From NCBI RefSeq assembly GCF_014642675.1, contig NZ_BMIS01000015.1, forward strand, positions 33,188 through 73,405: 40,218 nucleotides of DNA. The letters run 5' to 3'. The stretch is from Nesterenkonia cremea (GTDB lineage: Bacteria > Actinomycetota > Actinomycetes > Actinomycetales > Micrococcaceae). A program made the position numbers and the translations under genes. Below are positions 1-7,611 of the stretch, in pieces. The first letter of the stretch is position 1. Each line of letters begins with the position of its first letter. The notes under the pieces were generated by a model. That model was not told the DNA's origin, did no database searches, and was given only the letters and a program-made list of their open reading frames with translations.

Positions 1-689
1 TGGGAGATCTCTGCGGCGAACTCCTGCACGGAGTAGAGCTTGCCGGCAGCCTCGCGGCGTGCCTCGATGGCGCCGGGCTCGGCGCGGTTGAGCAGAGTCG
101 CGGTGATGGTGCCCTCGATCATGTCGCCGGAGACCACGGTGAGCTTGATGCCCTTCTCTGCGAGCTCAGGGGCCATCTCACGCAGAGCGTCCTCACCGGC
201 GCGCTTGGAGCGGGCCACCGGCTCATAGGCGTCCATCGTGGCGGTCTGGTCGATGAAGTGTGCCTGGTGGCTGGTCACGAAGATGATCTGGGATCCCTCC
301 GGCATGACCTCCAGGGCGGTGCGTGCCATCTGCACCTGGGCGTCGCGGTTGAGCTTCAGGGCGTATTCGTCGCCGCGGTCGGACTCCATGCCGCCGGAGG
401 CGTTGAGGATCAGCAGGTCCAGGGAGCCGAAGCTCTCCATTGCGGCGTCCACCAGGGCCTTCGCTCCCTCGGCCTCGGTCAGGTCCGCGCCGACGGTCAC
501 GGCCTGGCCGCCGGCTTCCTCGATGCCCTTGGCCACCTTCTGGGCACGGGGAGCCTTGGCGCGGTAGTTCACCACGACGCCGGCGCCGCGGGCGCCCAGC
601 AGCTGTGCGGTGGCCGCGCCGATGCCGCGGGAGGAGCCGGTGATGATCGCGCCCTTGCCGGCGAGATCCTTCTGGGGAGTGTCAGTCAT
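1..689 (-). CDS. SDR family oxidoreductase (3' end cut by window edge)
   Basis: A Rossmann-fold short-chain dehydrogenase whose C-terminus lies outside the window; 229 codons are visible. Residues about 12-20 carry the TGxxxGIG nucleotide-binding signature (ITGSSRGIG) and an NAS motif follows (LILNASGG). The usual active site S-Y-x3-K is altered: the serine is present (FVTSHQ), but the tyrosine stretch reads YEPVARSK, which puts the lysine seven residues after the tyrosine. The ATG at 689 is preceded by AAGGA about 8 nt upstream. It lies 40 nt downstream of fabG on the same strand, so the two are probably co-transcribed. The substrate cannot be told. SDR membership is secure; the exact role is unknown. 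Confidence 0.85.
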   Translation of the reverse strand, partial: MTDTPQKDLAGKGAIITGSSRGIGAATAQLLGARGAGVVVNYRAKAPRAQKVAKGIEEAGGQAVTVGADLTEAEGAKALVDAAMESFGSLDLLILNASGGMESDRGDEYALKLNRDAQVQMARTALEVMPEGSQIIFVTSHQAHFIDQTATMDAYEPVARSKRAGEDALREMAPELAEKGIKLTVVSGDMIEGTITATLLNRAEPGAIEARREAAGKLYSVQEFAAEIS

Positions 690-729
690 CGTCGTTTCCT
701 TCGTCTTCGTCAGTAGGAGGGCGGGGCGC

Positions 730-1548
<819 letters not shown>

Positions 1549-1555
1549 TCAGGCG

Positions 1556-1561
1556 TAGACT
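1556..1561 (+). promoter_or_regulatory. DUF3099 -10 element, leaderless
   Basis: TAGACT lies 6 nt before the GTG start at 1568, which places the expected transcription start at the start codon itself. No good Shine-Dalgarno precedes the GTG. Confidence 0.5.
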
Positions 1562-1567
1562 GGGGCG

Positions 1568-1999
1568 GTGGCAAGACACGGCGATGAGGTGCACTCGATC
1601 ACTGATGCCCCGCAGCGGCACAGTGAGGAGCAGCATGCCCGGATGATGCGCTACGCGTACTCCCAGGGCGTCCGCATGCTCTGCTTCATCCTGGCCGCGG
1701 TCACTGCGATCATCTGGCAGAGCTGGTGGTCCATGGCCTTCGTCGTAGCGGCGATGATCCTGCCGTATGTGGCCGTGGTGGACGCCAACGCCGGAGGCGA
1801 CCGCTACACCCGTGGGCGCGAGTCCGATGAGGTGGACCCGCAGGCCCGGCTGACCACAGGGCACCAGGAGCCCGCTGAGGCTCCCGAATGGTGGGAGACC
1901 GAGGAGCAGGAGGCGTCCGAGCAGGCCTCGGAGAACGGCGCCGCGGGCACCGTGATCGAGGGCGAGATCGTCCGCGACGACGCCGATGGCGACCGCTGA
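1568..1999 (+). CDS. DUF3099 family membrane protein
   Basis: A 143-residue protein with the DUF3099 signature at its N-terminus (VHSITDAP, then a short His/Glu/Arg-rich stretch). Two hydrophobic helices follow at about residues 35-50 and 54-71, and the C-terminal half is acidic and probably disordered. It is a predicted small inner-membrane protein with no known function. The GTG at 1568 fits the conserved N-terminus and a leaderless promoter (TAGACT 6 nt upstream). It heads an operon with the small Cys/His protein (23 nt downstream) and SURF1, so a role near respiratory-chain assembly is possible but unproven. The BlaI-type palindrome upstream suggests shared control with the BlaI/M56 pair. 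Confidence 0.8.
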   Translation: MARHGDEVHSITDAPQRHSEEQHARMMRYAYSQGVRMLCFILAAVTAIIWQSWWSMAFVVAAMILPYVAVVDANAGGDRYTRGRESDEVDPQARLTTGHQEPAEAPEWWETEEQEASEQASENGAAGTVIEGEIVRDDADGDR

Positions 2000-2022
2000 A
2001 CCCTTTGAGAGAATAGGACACG

Positions 2023-2271
2023 ATGGATCTCCTCAGCTCACTCGGCAGCGGCGATGAGGGCAATGCCGGCCCCGATGTGCCGCAGTGCTCCCGCAAGGGC
2101 TGCCGCGCCGACGCCGTATGGCAGATCCTCTGGAACAACCCCAAGATCCACGACGCCGAACGGCGCAAGATCTGGTTGGCCTGCGATGAGCACCGCGGTT
2201 GGTTGGAGAACTTCCTGCAGCAGCGCCTGTTCTGGCGCAGCACCGAGCCTTTGGAGGAAGGCGAGGCATGA
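2023..2271 (+). CDS. Small conserved Cys/His protein upstream of SURF1
   Basis: An 82-residue protein with four possible metal ligands: CSRKGC (residues about 22-27), then CDEH (about 54-57). This C-x4-C...C-x2-H spacing suggests a zinc-binding knuckle. Relatives in actinobacteria are sometimes labelled acetone carboxylase, which nothing here supports. The start is ATG 2023 with AGGA just upstream. The stop overlaps the SURF1 start (ATGA at 2268-2271), so translation of the two is probably coupled. This coupling suggests a job linked to SURF1 or cytochrome oxidase biogenesis, for example metal handling, but that is inference. It is too small to be an enzyme subunit of a known carboxylase. Confidence 0.75.
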   Translation: MDLLSSLGSGDEGNAGPDVPQCSRKGCRADAVWQILWNNPKIHDAERRKIWLACDEHRGWLENFLQQRLFWRSTEPLEEGEA

Positions 2272-3173
2272 AGCAGCGCTACTCGTTCCTCCTGACGCCC
2301 ACCTGGCTGGGCTGGCTGGCCATCTGCGGCCTGTTCCTGGTGGTCTGCATCTTCCTGGGTCAGTGGCAGATGGACCGCCGCGATCAGGCCCTGGAGGAGA
2401 TCAACCGTGTGGTCCACAACTATGACGAGGACCCGGTTCCCTATGCCCAGGTGCGCGACCTCTTCGTGGACACCGATGATGAGGACGAGTGGACGGTCGC
2501 AGAGGCCACCGGTGAGTACCGTGAAGAGGACATGCTGCTGGTCCGCAACCGCGGCCACGGCGGTGCCGTGGGATATGAGCAGCTGATCCCGTTCGAGGTC
2601 ACCCAGGGTGAGGCCGCAGGCGACGTGCTGATCATCAGCCGCGGCTGGCTGGCCACCCACAGCGAGGACGGCGGACAGCCGGCCACCCTTCCGGATCCGC
2701 CTCAGGGCGAGGTAGACGTGACCTGGCGCCTGAAGCCCGGGGAGCCGGCCATCGACCGTGACGCCCCCGAGGGCCAGCTGGCCTCGGTGGACATCGCTGA
2801 GTACGAGGACGAGGTCGGCTACGAGCTGATCCCGGGTGCCTACGGCCTGATGGCTGAGGAGTCTCCGGCCCCTGCGGAGACCCCTCAGCAGCTGGCCCGC
2901 CCGGCCCTGGATGAGGGTCCCCATCTGGCCTACTCCATGCAGTGGGTGGCCTTCGGCCTGCTGGGCTTCGTCGGTTGGGGCTATGCGGCCCGCCTGCAGG
3001 CCCGGAACAACGATCTCGACATGCTCGATGACGACGACGGCCGGCACGCCGCCTCCGGTGTCTCCAAGCAGGAGCGCCTGCGGGAGGCCAAGCGCATCCA
3101 CCGCCTGCGCTCCGGCAAGCTCAGCGACGAGGATATGGAGGACGCCTGGGTGGAGGAGCAGCTCAGTCGCTGA
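2268..3173 (+). CDS. SURF1 family cytochrome c oxidase assembly protein
   Basis: A 301-residue membrane protein with the SURF1 layout: an N-terminal membrane helix (about 12-30) followed directly by the hallmark LGQWQMDRRD, a large extracytoplasmic domain, and a C-terminal helix (about 223-245) beginning YSMQWVAFG, which matches the conserved second SURF1 signature. SURF1 proteins help insert heme a and mature subunit I of aa3-type cytochrome oxidase. After the second helix there is a charged cytoplasmic tail of about 55 residues rich in Arg, Lys and Asp. The start is the ATG overlapping the stop of the preceding small gene; an upstream in-frame start at 2199 would lie deep inside that gene. 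The 3' end overlaps the convergent gene at 3163-3486 by 11 bp. Confidence 0.9.
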   Translation: MKQRYSFLLTPTWLGWLAICGLFLVVCIFLGQWQMDRRDQALEEINRVVHNYDEDPVPYAQVRDLFVDTDDEDEWTVAEATGEYREEDMLLVRNRGHGGAVGYEQLIPFEVTQGEAAGDVLIISRGWLATHSEDGGQPATLPDPPQGEVDVTWRLKPGEPAIDRDAPEGQLASVDIAEYEDEVGYELIPGAYGLMAEESPAPAETPQQLARPALDEGPHLAYSMQWVAFGLLGFVGWGYAARLQARNNDLDMLDDDDGRHAASGVSKQERLREAKRIHRLRSGKLSDEDMEDAWVEEQLSR

Positions 3174-3486
3174 ACTGGGCCGATCCCAGCTGGGTGATGG
3201 TGAACGGCTGATGGTTGAACAGCCCGTTCCTCGCCTCCAGGACCACTGTCTGGGATTCGCCCACCTCCACGGTGGTCTCCTCCATGCCGAGCACGCTGCC
3301 GGTGCCGCGATAACGTGCGCCGACTCCGATGGTGTGGGCCCCGACGCTGACCTCGATCTCGGCCGCGCGGCCCCACGTCACAGGATGGTCTGTGCCGTCG
3401 ATGCGGATCACAGGGACGGCGAGGGGGCGCAGCACCCAGCCGTTCATCCAATGGGTGTGTGGGGTGATCGTCACGGTGGAGGCCAT
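3163..3486 (-). CDS. Hypothetical protein, beta-rich
   Basis: A 107-residue protein of unrecognised family. It has no signal peptide or membrane segment. Its composition is rich in Val, Thr and Gly with short alternating hydrophobic stretches (for example EIEVSVGAHTIGVGARYRG), which suggests a beta-sandwich such as a PEGA-like fold. The coding frame is clean, and ATG 3486 is the only reasonable start. It is convergent with SURF1 and shares 11 bp with it. It sits just downstream of the M56 protease gene on the same strand (44 nt gap) and could be transcribed with blaI-M56. Function unknown. Confidence 0.6.
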   Translation of the reverse strand: MASTVTITPHTHWMNGWVLRPLAVPVIRIDGTDHPVTWGRAAEIEVSVGAHTIGVGARYRGTGSVLGMEETTVEVGESQTVVLEARNGLFNHQPFTITQLGSAQFSD

Positions 3487-3530
3487 CGTCTCAGCCTAGC
3501 TGAGCCGGCCGTCACCCGCTCAGACCCTGA

Positions 3531-4514
3531 TCACAGCGTCAGCAGCAGGCCCGTGGGCACCAGGAGCAGGGCGGCGGCCGCGGACAGGATGCCTGAGGCG
3601 GCAGGGCGGCCCAGGGGCTGCGGCGGGACGATCAGGCGCTTGAGCCGCACACCGGTGATCAGCGCCGAGGAGTGCCGACTCAGCTCGGCCTCCTTCGACT
3701 CCTCCTCCGGCGAGCTCAGCGCCAGGGAACGCAGCAGATCATCCCGTGAATGATGCTGCAGGGCGCCGTCGTCGGCCAGCATCTCAGTCAGCTCCAGCAC
3801 GGCCTCGCGCCCATGGCGCGCTGTGGGCAGCCAGGGCAGTGCGCGGTACCAGGCATCGAAGGCCATGGTCAGCAGATGATGGCGCTGATGCAGATGGGTC
3901 CGCTCATGGGCGACCACTGCTGCCAGCTCCTTCTCCGAGAGCTGATCCAGCAGGCCGCGGGAGATCACGGTGACCGATCCGGCATAGGTGCGGCCCGGCA
4001 GACAGTAGGCCAGCGGCGCGTCGTGCTCGATGACATGGGCGTCGTCCAGCTGGGCGCCCAGGCCGCTGTGCCGGCCGAGATCTGCGCCGGGGGAACCGTC
4101 CACCGGGGTGGAGAGCAGGCGCACCAGGTCCCGATGCCGGCGTCGGGAGGCGAGCACCCGCATATAGGTGCGCAGCAGAGTCAGCAGCAGGTGCCCGCCC
4201 ATGACCACGCTGAAGCACAGCGCGAAGATATGGGTGGGGTGGACCTCTCGCTCAGCCAGGGCCGTGTAGTCCTCGGCGAACATCAGTCGGATCACCTCAG
4301 CCACAGCCTCAGGCAGGGACTCTCCGAAGGGCGCCAGGCCATAGGTCATCGGGGCGCCCAGGATGGAGAGTCCGCCGGCCAGTGCGATGGCCTGCCACAG
4401 CAGCATGGCGGACCACGGGGACCGGGAACGGAAGCGGGCAGTGCTCAACGCGCGCGGGACCGGAACGGCCAGCAGGAAGGCGAGCAGCGCCAGAAAGAGG
4501 GCGAGAAACTCCAC
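3531..4514 (-). CDS. M56 family membrane metallopeptidase (BlaR1-like)
   Basis: A 327-residue integral membrane protein with hydrophobic segments at about 1-20, 35-60, 95-118 and 308-327. The zinc protease motif HERTH lies at residues 203-207 (VVAHERTHLHQ). The M56 family includes BlaR1 and MecR1, which cleave or inactivate BlaI-type repressors after sensing a signal. This protein lacks the extracellular penicillin-binding sensor domain of BlaR1, as most actinobacterial members do, so the signal need not be a beta-lactam. It lies 71 nt downstream of the BlaI-type gene on the same strand. The start is GTG 4514. A TAGGAT box 6 nt upstream may give it its own leaderless promoter in addition to read-through from blaI. 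Confidence 0.88.
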   Translation of the reverse strand: MEFLALFLALLAFLLAVPVPRALSTARFRSRSPWSAMLLWQAIALAGGLSILGAPMTYGLAPFGESLPEAVAEVIRLMFAEDYTALAEREVHPTHIFALCFSVVMGGHLLLTLLRTYMRVLASRRRHRDLVRLLSTPVDGSPGADLGRHSGLGAQLDDAHVIEHDAPLAYCLPGRTYAGSVTVISRGLLDQLSEKELAAVVAHERTHLHQRHHLLTMAFDAWYRALPWLPTARHGREAVLELTEMLADDGALQHHSRDDLLRSLALSSPEEESKEAELSRHSSALITGVRLKRLIVPPQPLGRPAASGILSAAAALLLVPTGLLLTL

Positions 4515-4520
4515 CGGACC

Positions 4521-4526
4521 ATCCTA
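4521..4526 (-). promoter_or_regulatory. Possible leaderless -10 of the M56 gene
   Basis: TAGGAT on the minus strand lies 6 nt before the GTG at 4514, the same spacing as at other leaderless starts in this window. It may supply M56 independently of blaI. Confidence 0.4.
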
Positions 4527-4585
4527 CGTGGGACTGGGGCAGGTCTCTGCAGCAGTCCGGCACCGCCGGACAGGAGAAGGGGCGT

Positions 4586-4924
4586 CTACTTGAGGATGCG
4601 ACGCAGCGCCGCGGCCTCTTCCTCAGAGACGCCGCCGATGAACCGGGCCAGAACAGCCTCGCGGTCGGAGGCGGTGCCGAGCACCTCGTTGAGCATCTCC
4701 ACCGTGTGCTCCTCGCGGGAGGCGGTGGCGGTGTAGCGGTGCGGGCGGGTGGAACGCTCGCGGCGGACCAGGCCCTTCTTCTCCAGCCGGGAGAGCACGG
4801 TGAGCACAGTGGTGACCGCCAGGTCTTCGCCCAGCTGGTCCCGGACGTCATTGGCGCTGAGGGAGGTGTCGCCTTCCCAGAGCAGACTCATGACGGAACG
4901 CTCGAGGTCTCCAAGTGTGGCCAT
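4586..4924 (-). CDS. BlaI/MecI/CopY family transcriptional repressor
   Basis: A 112-residue winged-helix protein. Residues 1-70 fit the BlaI DNA-binding domain (LGDLERSVMSLLW, then VTTVLTVLSRLEKKGLVRRE), and the C-terminal 40 residues form the helical dimerisation part. The family represses beta-lactamase, copper or other genes as a dimer and is released when an M56 protease acts. The M56 partner follows directly. A dyad at 4956-4972 overlaps the expected -35 of its promoter and supports autoregulation; a close match lies before the DUF3099-SURF1 operon. The start is ATG 4924; a possible -10 (TATCGT) 6 nt upstream suggests a leaderless message. The effector is unknown. No beta-lactamase gene is in the window. 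Confidence 0.9.
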   Translation of the reverse strand: MATLGDLERSVMSLLWEGDTSLSANDVRDQLGEDLAVTTVLTVLSRLEKKGLVRRERSTRPHRYTATASREEHTVEMLNEVLGTASDREAVLARFIGGVSEEEAAALRRILK

Positions 4925-4930
4925 ATCACT

Positions 4931-4936
4931 ACGATA
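4931..4936 (-). promoter_or_regulatory. blaI -10 element, leaderless
   Basis: TATCGT on the minus strand is 6 nt before the ATG at 4924. The -35 zone then falls at about 4954-4960, inside the palindrome at 4956-4972. Confidence 0.4.
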
Positions 4937-4955
4937 CTCCTGGTGAGGGCCCGAC

Positions 4956-4972
4956 TTCTACATTGTGTAGTA
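4956..4972. promoter_or_regulatory. BlaI-type operator at the blaI promoter
   Basis: The sequence TTCTACATTGTGTAGTA contains the core dyad CTACA-N3-TGTAG. It lies 31 nt upstream of the blaI start and over the likely -35 box. The same pattern (TTCTAC-N5-GTAGwA) recurs at 1530-1546. A wider inverted repeat, ACATTGTG (4960-4967) with CACAATGT (4982-4989), overlaps it. Autoregulation through such a site is normal for this repressor family; actual binding is inferred. Confidence 0.55.
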
Positions 4973-4997
4973 GGACCGTGTCACAATGTGGCGACGC

Positions 4998-7556
4998 TCA
5001 CGCCTCCGGAGTCTCGGAGGCTGTCAGCTGTGCTGTGAGCTGTTCGGGGCTGGTGGCCACGGCGTCGATGGCGCGCTCCAGCGGCACACCGGAGGCATCG
5101 CGCTTGGACATCTCCGCCGGCAGCACCCGGGCGGTGCCGTTCTTGGCCGCAGCCAGTGCCGGCGATGGACCAGCCCAGCCCAGCTTCAGGTGATCCTCGC
5201 CCTTGCCGAAGCGGTGGGCGCGCACACCGGCGGTGGCACGGCCCTTGGCGGGGAACTCGGCGAAGTCGGTGACCTTGATGCTGCCGGACTCGAAGCCCTC
5301 CAGCGGCACCTCACCGGCGGCCAGAGTGACCACAACTGCGTTGGAGACACCCTCAGCCTGTTCTTCGCCGGCCGTTGCGGGAACCACGGAGAAGCCGACC
5401 ACACGGTCGCCCTCGGCCAGTTTCATGCCCGCCATGCCGGAGGCGGTGCGGCCCTGCGGGCGCACCAGGGAGGCCTCATAGCGCAGCAGCTGCGCCCCGG
5501 CGGTGACGAAGACCAACTCGTCGGTGTCCGCGGCCACGGAGGCACCCACCACCGTGTCGGCATTGCGCGTGCCGGCGTCCTTCAACGCGATGATCTCCCA
5601 CTCGTCACGGTTGAGCGGGTAGTCCGGGTTCACCCGCTTCACGCGGCCGGAGGCGGTGCCCAGTGCGATCACCTCGTCCAGCGGGACGAAGGCGATGAGC
5701 TCTTCCTTCTTCTCCAGCTGGTGGACCCCGGTGAAGAATTCCTTGGTCTTCACGCCCTGCGACAGGTTGGCCTTGCCGGAGGCGATCTCCACTGCGGGCA
5801 TATCCACCACCGGCACGCGGATCATGCGGCCGAAGGAGGTCACTGCGCCGATCTCGCCGCGCGCCGTGGTCGGCACCGCTGAGACCAGGGTGTCGTGACG
5901 GCTGCGCCGGGTGGGGTGGATCAGTGCGGAGCGGTCTGTGGTCCGGGCCAGCTGCCCTGAGGTCGACAGCAGGGCCCAGCAGGGGGAGTCGGCGATCTGC
6001 AGGCCGCTGCCGGCGTCGGGAGCTGAGGCGGCGGGCGCGGCGGCCGCAGCAGGCTCCATGGTCTCGGACTCCACCAGCACGGTGCGGCGGTCATCGCCGT
6101 GTTTCTCTGCCACATCGGCCAGCTCATCGGCGACCGTCTGGCGCAGCCTGGCCTCAGATTCGAGGATGGCCTTGAGCTCGGCGATCTCCTCCTCGAGCTT
6201 CTGCTTCTCCTGCTCCAGCTCCAGCGTGGAGTAGCGGGTCAGCTGGCGCAGGCGCAGCTCCAGGATGTGCTCGGCCTGGGGCTGGGTCAGATCGAAGATC
6301 GTCATCAGCCGCTCACGGGCGGTGCCGCTGTCCTCAGCCGCGCGGATCACCTGGATCACCTCATCGATGTCCAGGATCGCGATCAGCAGGCCCTCGACCA
6401 GGTGCAGCCGGTCCTGGCGCTTGTTCAGCCGGAAGGAGGTGCGGCGGCGCACGACCTCCAGGCGGTGGTCCACATAGACCTGGAGCAGCTCCAGCAGGCC
6501 CATGGTCCGCGGCTGGCCGTCCACCAACGCCACATTGTTGATGCCGAAGGAGTCCTCCATCGGCGTGAGCTTATAGAGCTGGGCCAGCACCGCCTGCGGG
6601 TTGAACCCGGCCTTGAGCTCGATGATGAGCTTCATGCCGTTCTTGCGGTCGGTCAGGTCCAGCACATCGGAGATGCCGGTCAGCTTCTTGTTCTGGACCG
6701 CGTCCTTGATCTTCTCGATCAGCTTCTCCGGACCGACCATATAGGGCAGCTGGGTGACCACGATGCCGGTCTTGCGGGCGGTGACCTGCTCGATGGAGAC
6801 CGTGGCGCGGGTCTTGAAGGAGCCGCGCCCGGTGGCATAGGCGTCCTTGATGCCGTCCAGGCCCACGATCCGGCCGCCGGAGGGCAGGTCCGGGCCCGGG
6901 ATGTGCTGCATCAGATCCTCGAGGGTGGCCTCAGGGTTGAGGATCAGGTGGCGGGCGCCGTTGACCACCTCGCGCATGTTGTGCGGGGCCATATTGGTGG
7001 CCATGCCCACTGCGATGCCCGAGGCGCCGTTGACCAGAAGGTTGGGGAAGGCGCTGGGCAGCACGCCAGGCTGAGTCAGCTGGTTGTCATAGTTGGGCTC
7101 ATAGTCGACGACGTCCTCGTCCAGATCGGCGGTCATCGCTAGGGCCGCCGAGGTCATCCGAGCCTCGGTGTAGCGGGCCGCCGCCGGACCGTCGTCCAGG
7201 GAGCCGAAGTTTCCGTGGCCGTCCACCAGGGGCAGGCGCAGGGCCCATGACTGGGCGAGGCGGACCAGCGCATCGTAGATGGCGGCGTCGCCGTGGGGGT
7301 GGAGCTTACCCATCACCTCGCCCACCACACGGGCGGACTTCACATGGCCCTTCTCGGGGCGGAGCCCCATATCGGCCATCATGTAGAGGATGCGGCGCTG
7401 CACCGGTTTCATCCCGTCGCGGGCATCCGGCAGAGCGCGCGAGTAGATGACCGAATAGGCGTACTCGAGGAAGGATGTCTCCATCTCCGCAGAGACGTCG
7501 ATGTCGACGATGTTGTCCTCGGGGGTCGCCGGAGGCTCTTCGGTGCTGCTCGCCAT
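4998..7556 (-). CDS. parC: DNA topoisomerase (ATP-hydrolysing) subunit A, ParC-like
   Basis: An 852-residue type IIA topoisomerase A subunit, which breaks and rejoins DNA together with a GyrB/ParE-type partner. The N-terminal core is complete: the KPVQRRILYMM region, the HPHGDAAIYDALVRLAQ helix, and the catalytic tyrosine in AAARYTEARM (about Y129). A coiled-coil segment lies at about 430-480, and an Ala/Pro-rich linker at about 500-520 precedes the beta-pinwheel. The pinwheel has no recognisable GyrA box (QRGGKG-type), which points to a decatenase (ParC-like) rather than a true gyrase. The Ser83 position of E. coli GyrA is alanine here (A91), while the Asp87 equivalent is kept (D95). No B-subunit gene lies in the window. 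The start is ATG 7556. Confidence 0.88.
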   Translation of the reverse strand: MASSTEEPPATPEDNIVDIDVSAEMETSFLEYAYSVIYSRALPDARDGMKPVQRRILYMMADMGLRPEKGHVKSARVVGEVMGKLHPHGDAAIYDALVRLAQSWALRLPLVDGHGNFGSLDDGPAAARYTEARMTSAALAMTADLDEDVVDYEPNYDNQLTQPGVLPSAFPNLLVNGASGIAVGMATNMAPHNMREVVNGARHLILNPEATLEDLMQHIPGPDLPSGGRIVGLDGIKDAYATGRGSFKTRATVSIEQVTARKTGIVVTQLPYMVGPEKLIEKIKDAVQNKKLTGISDVLDLTDRKNGMKLIIELKAGFNPQAVLAQLYKLTPMEDSFGINNVALVDGQPRTMGLLELLQVYVDHRLEVVRRRTSFRLNKRQDRLHLVEGLLIAILDIDEVIQVIRAAEDSGTARERLMTIFDLTQPQAEHILELRLRQLTRYSTLELEQEKQKLEEEIAELKAILESEARLRQTVADELADVAEKHGDDRRTVLVESETMEPAAAAAPAASAPDAGSGLQIADSPCWALLSTSGQLARTTDRSALIHPTRRSRHDTLVSAVPTTARGEIGAVTSFGRMIRVPVVDMPAVEIASGKANLSQGVKTKEFFTGVHQLEKKEELIAFVPLDEVIALGTASGRVKRVNPDYPLNRDEWEIIALKDAGTRNADTVVGASVAADTDELVFVTAGAQLLRYEASLVRPQGRTASGMAGMKLAEGDRVVGFSVVPATAGEEQAEGVSNAVVVTLAAGEVPLEGFESGSIKVTDFAEFPAKGRATAGVRAHRFGKGEDHLKLGWAGPSPALAAAKNGTARVLPAEMSKRDASGVPLERAIDAVATSPEQLTAQLTASETPEA

Positions 7557-7598
7557 AGTGTGAGTGAGGGTCCTGTATCGGTCGTGCCAAACTTCTCG

Positions 7599-7604
7599 TA
7601 GTGT
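7599..7604 (+). promoter_or_regulatory. -10 element of the acetyltransferase gene, leaderless
   Basis: TAGTGT lies 7 nt before the ATG at 7612, and no Shine-Dalgarno is visible between them. This supports 7612 as the start rather than the upstream in-frame codon at 7564. Confidence 0.45.
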
Positions 7605-7611
7605 TGATCCT

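Noticed and set aside
4586..4924. Classical beta-lactam resistance system (BlaI-BlaR1-BlaZ)
   Set aside because: The M56 partner lacks a penicillin-binding sensor domain and no beta-lactamase gene is present.
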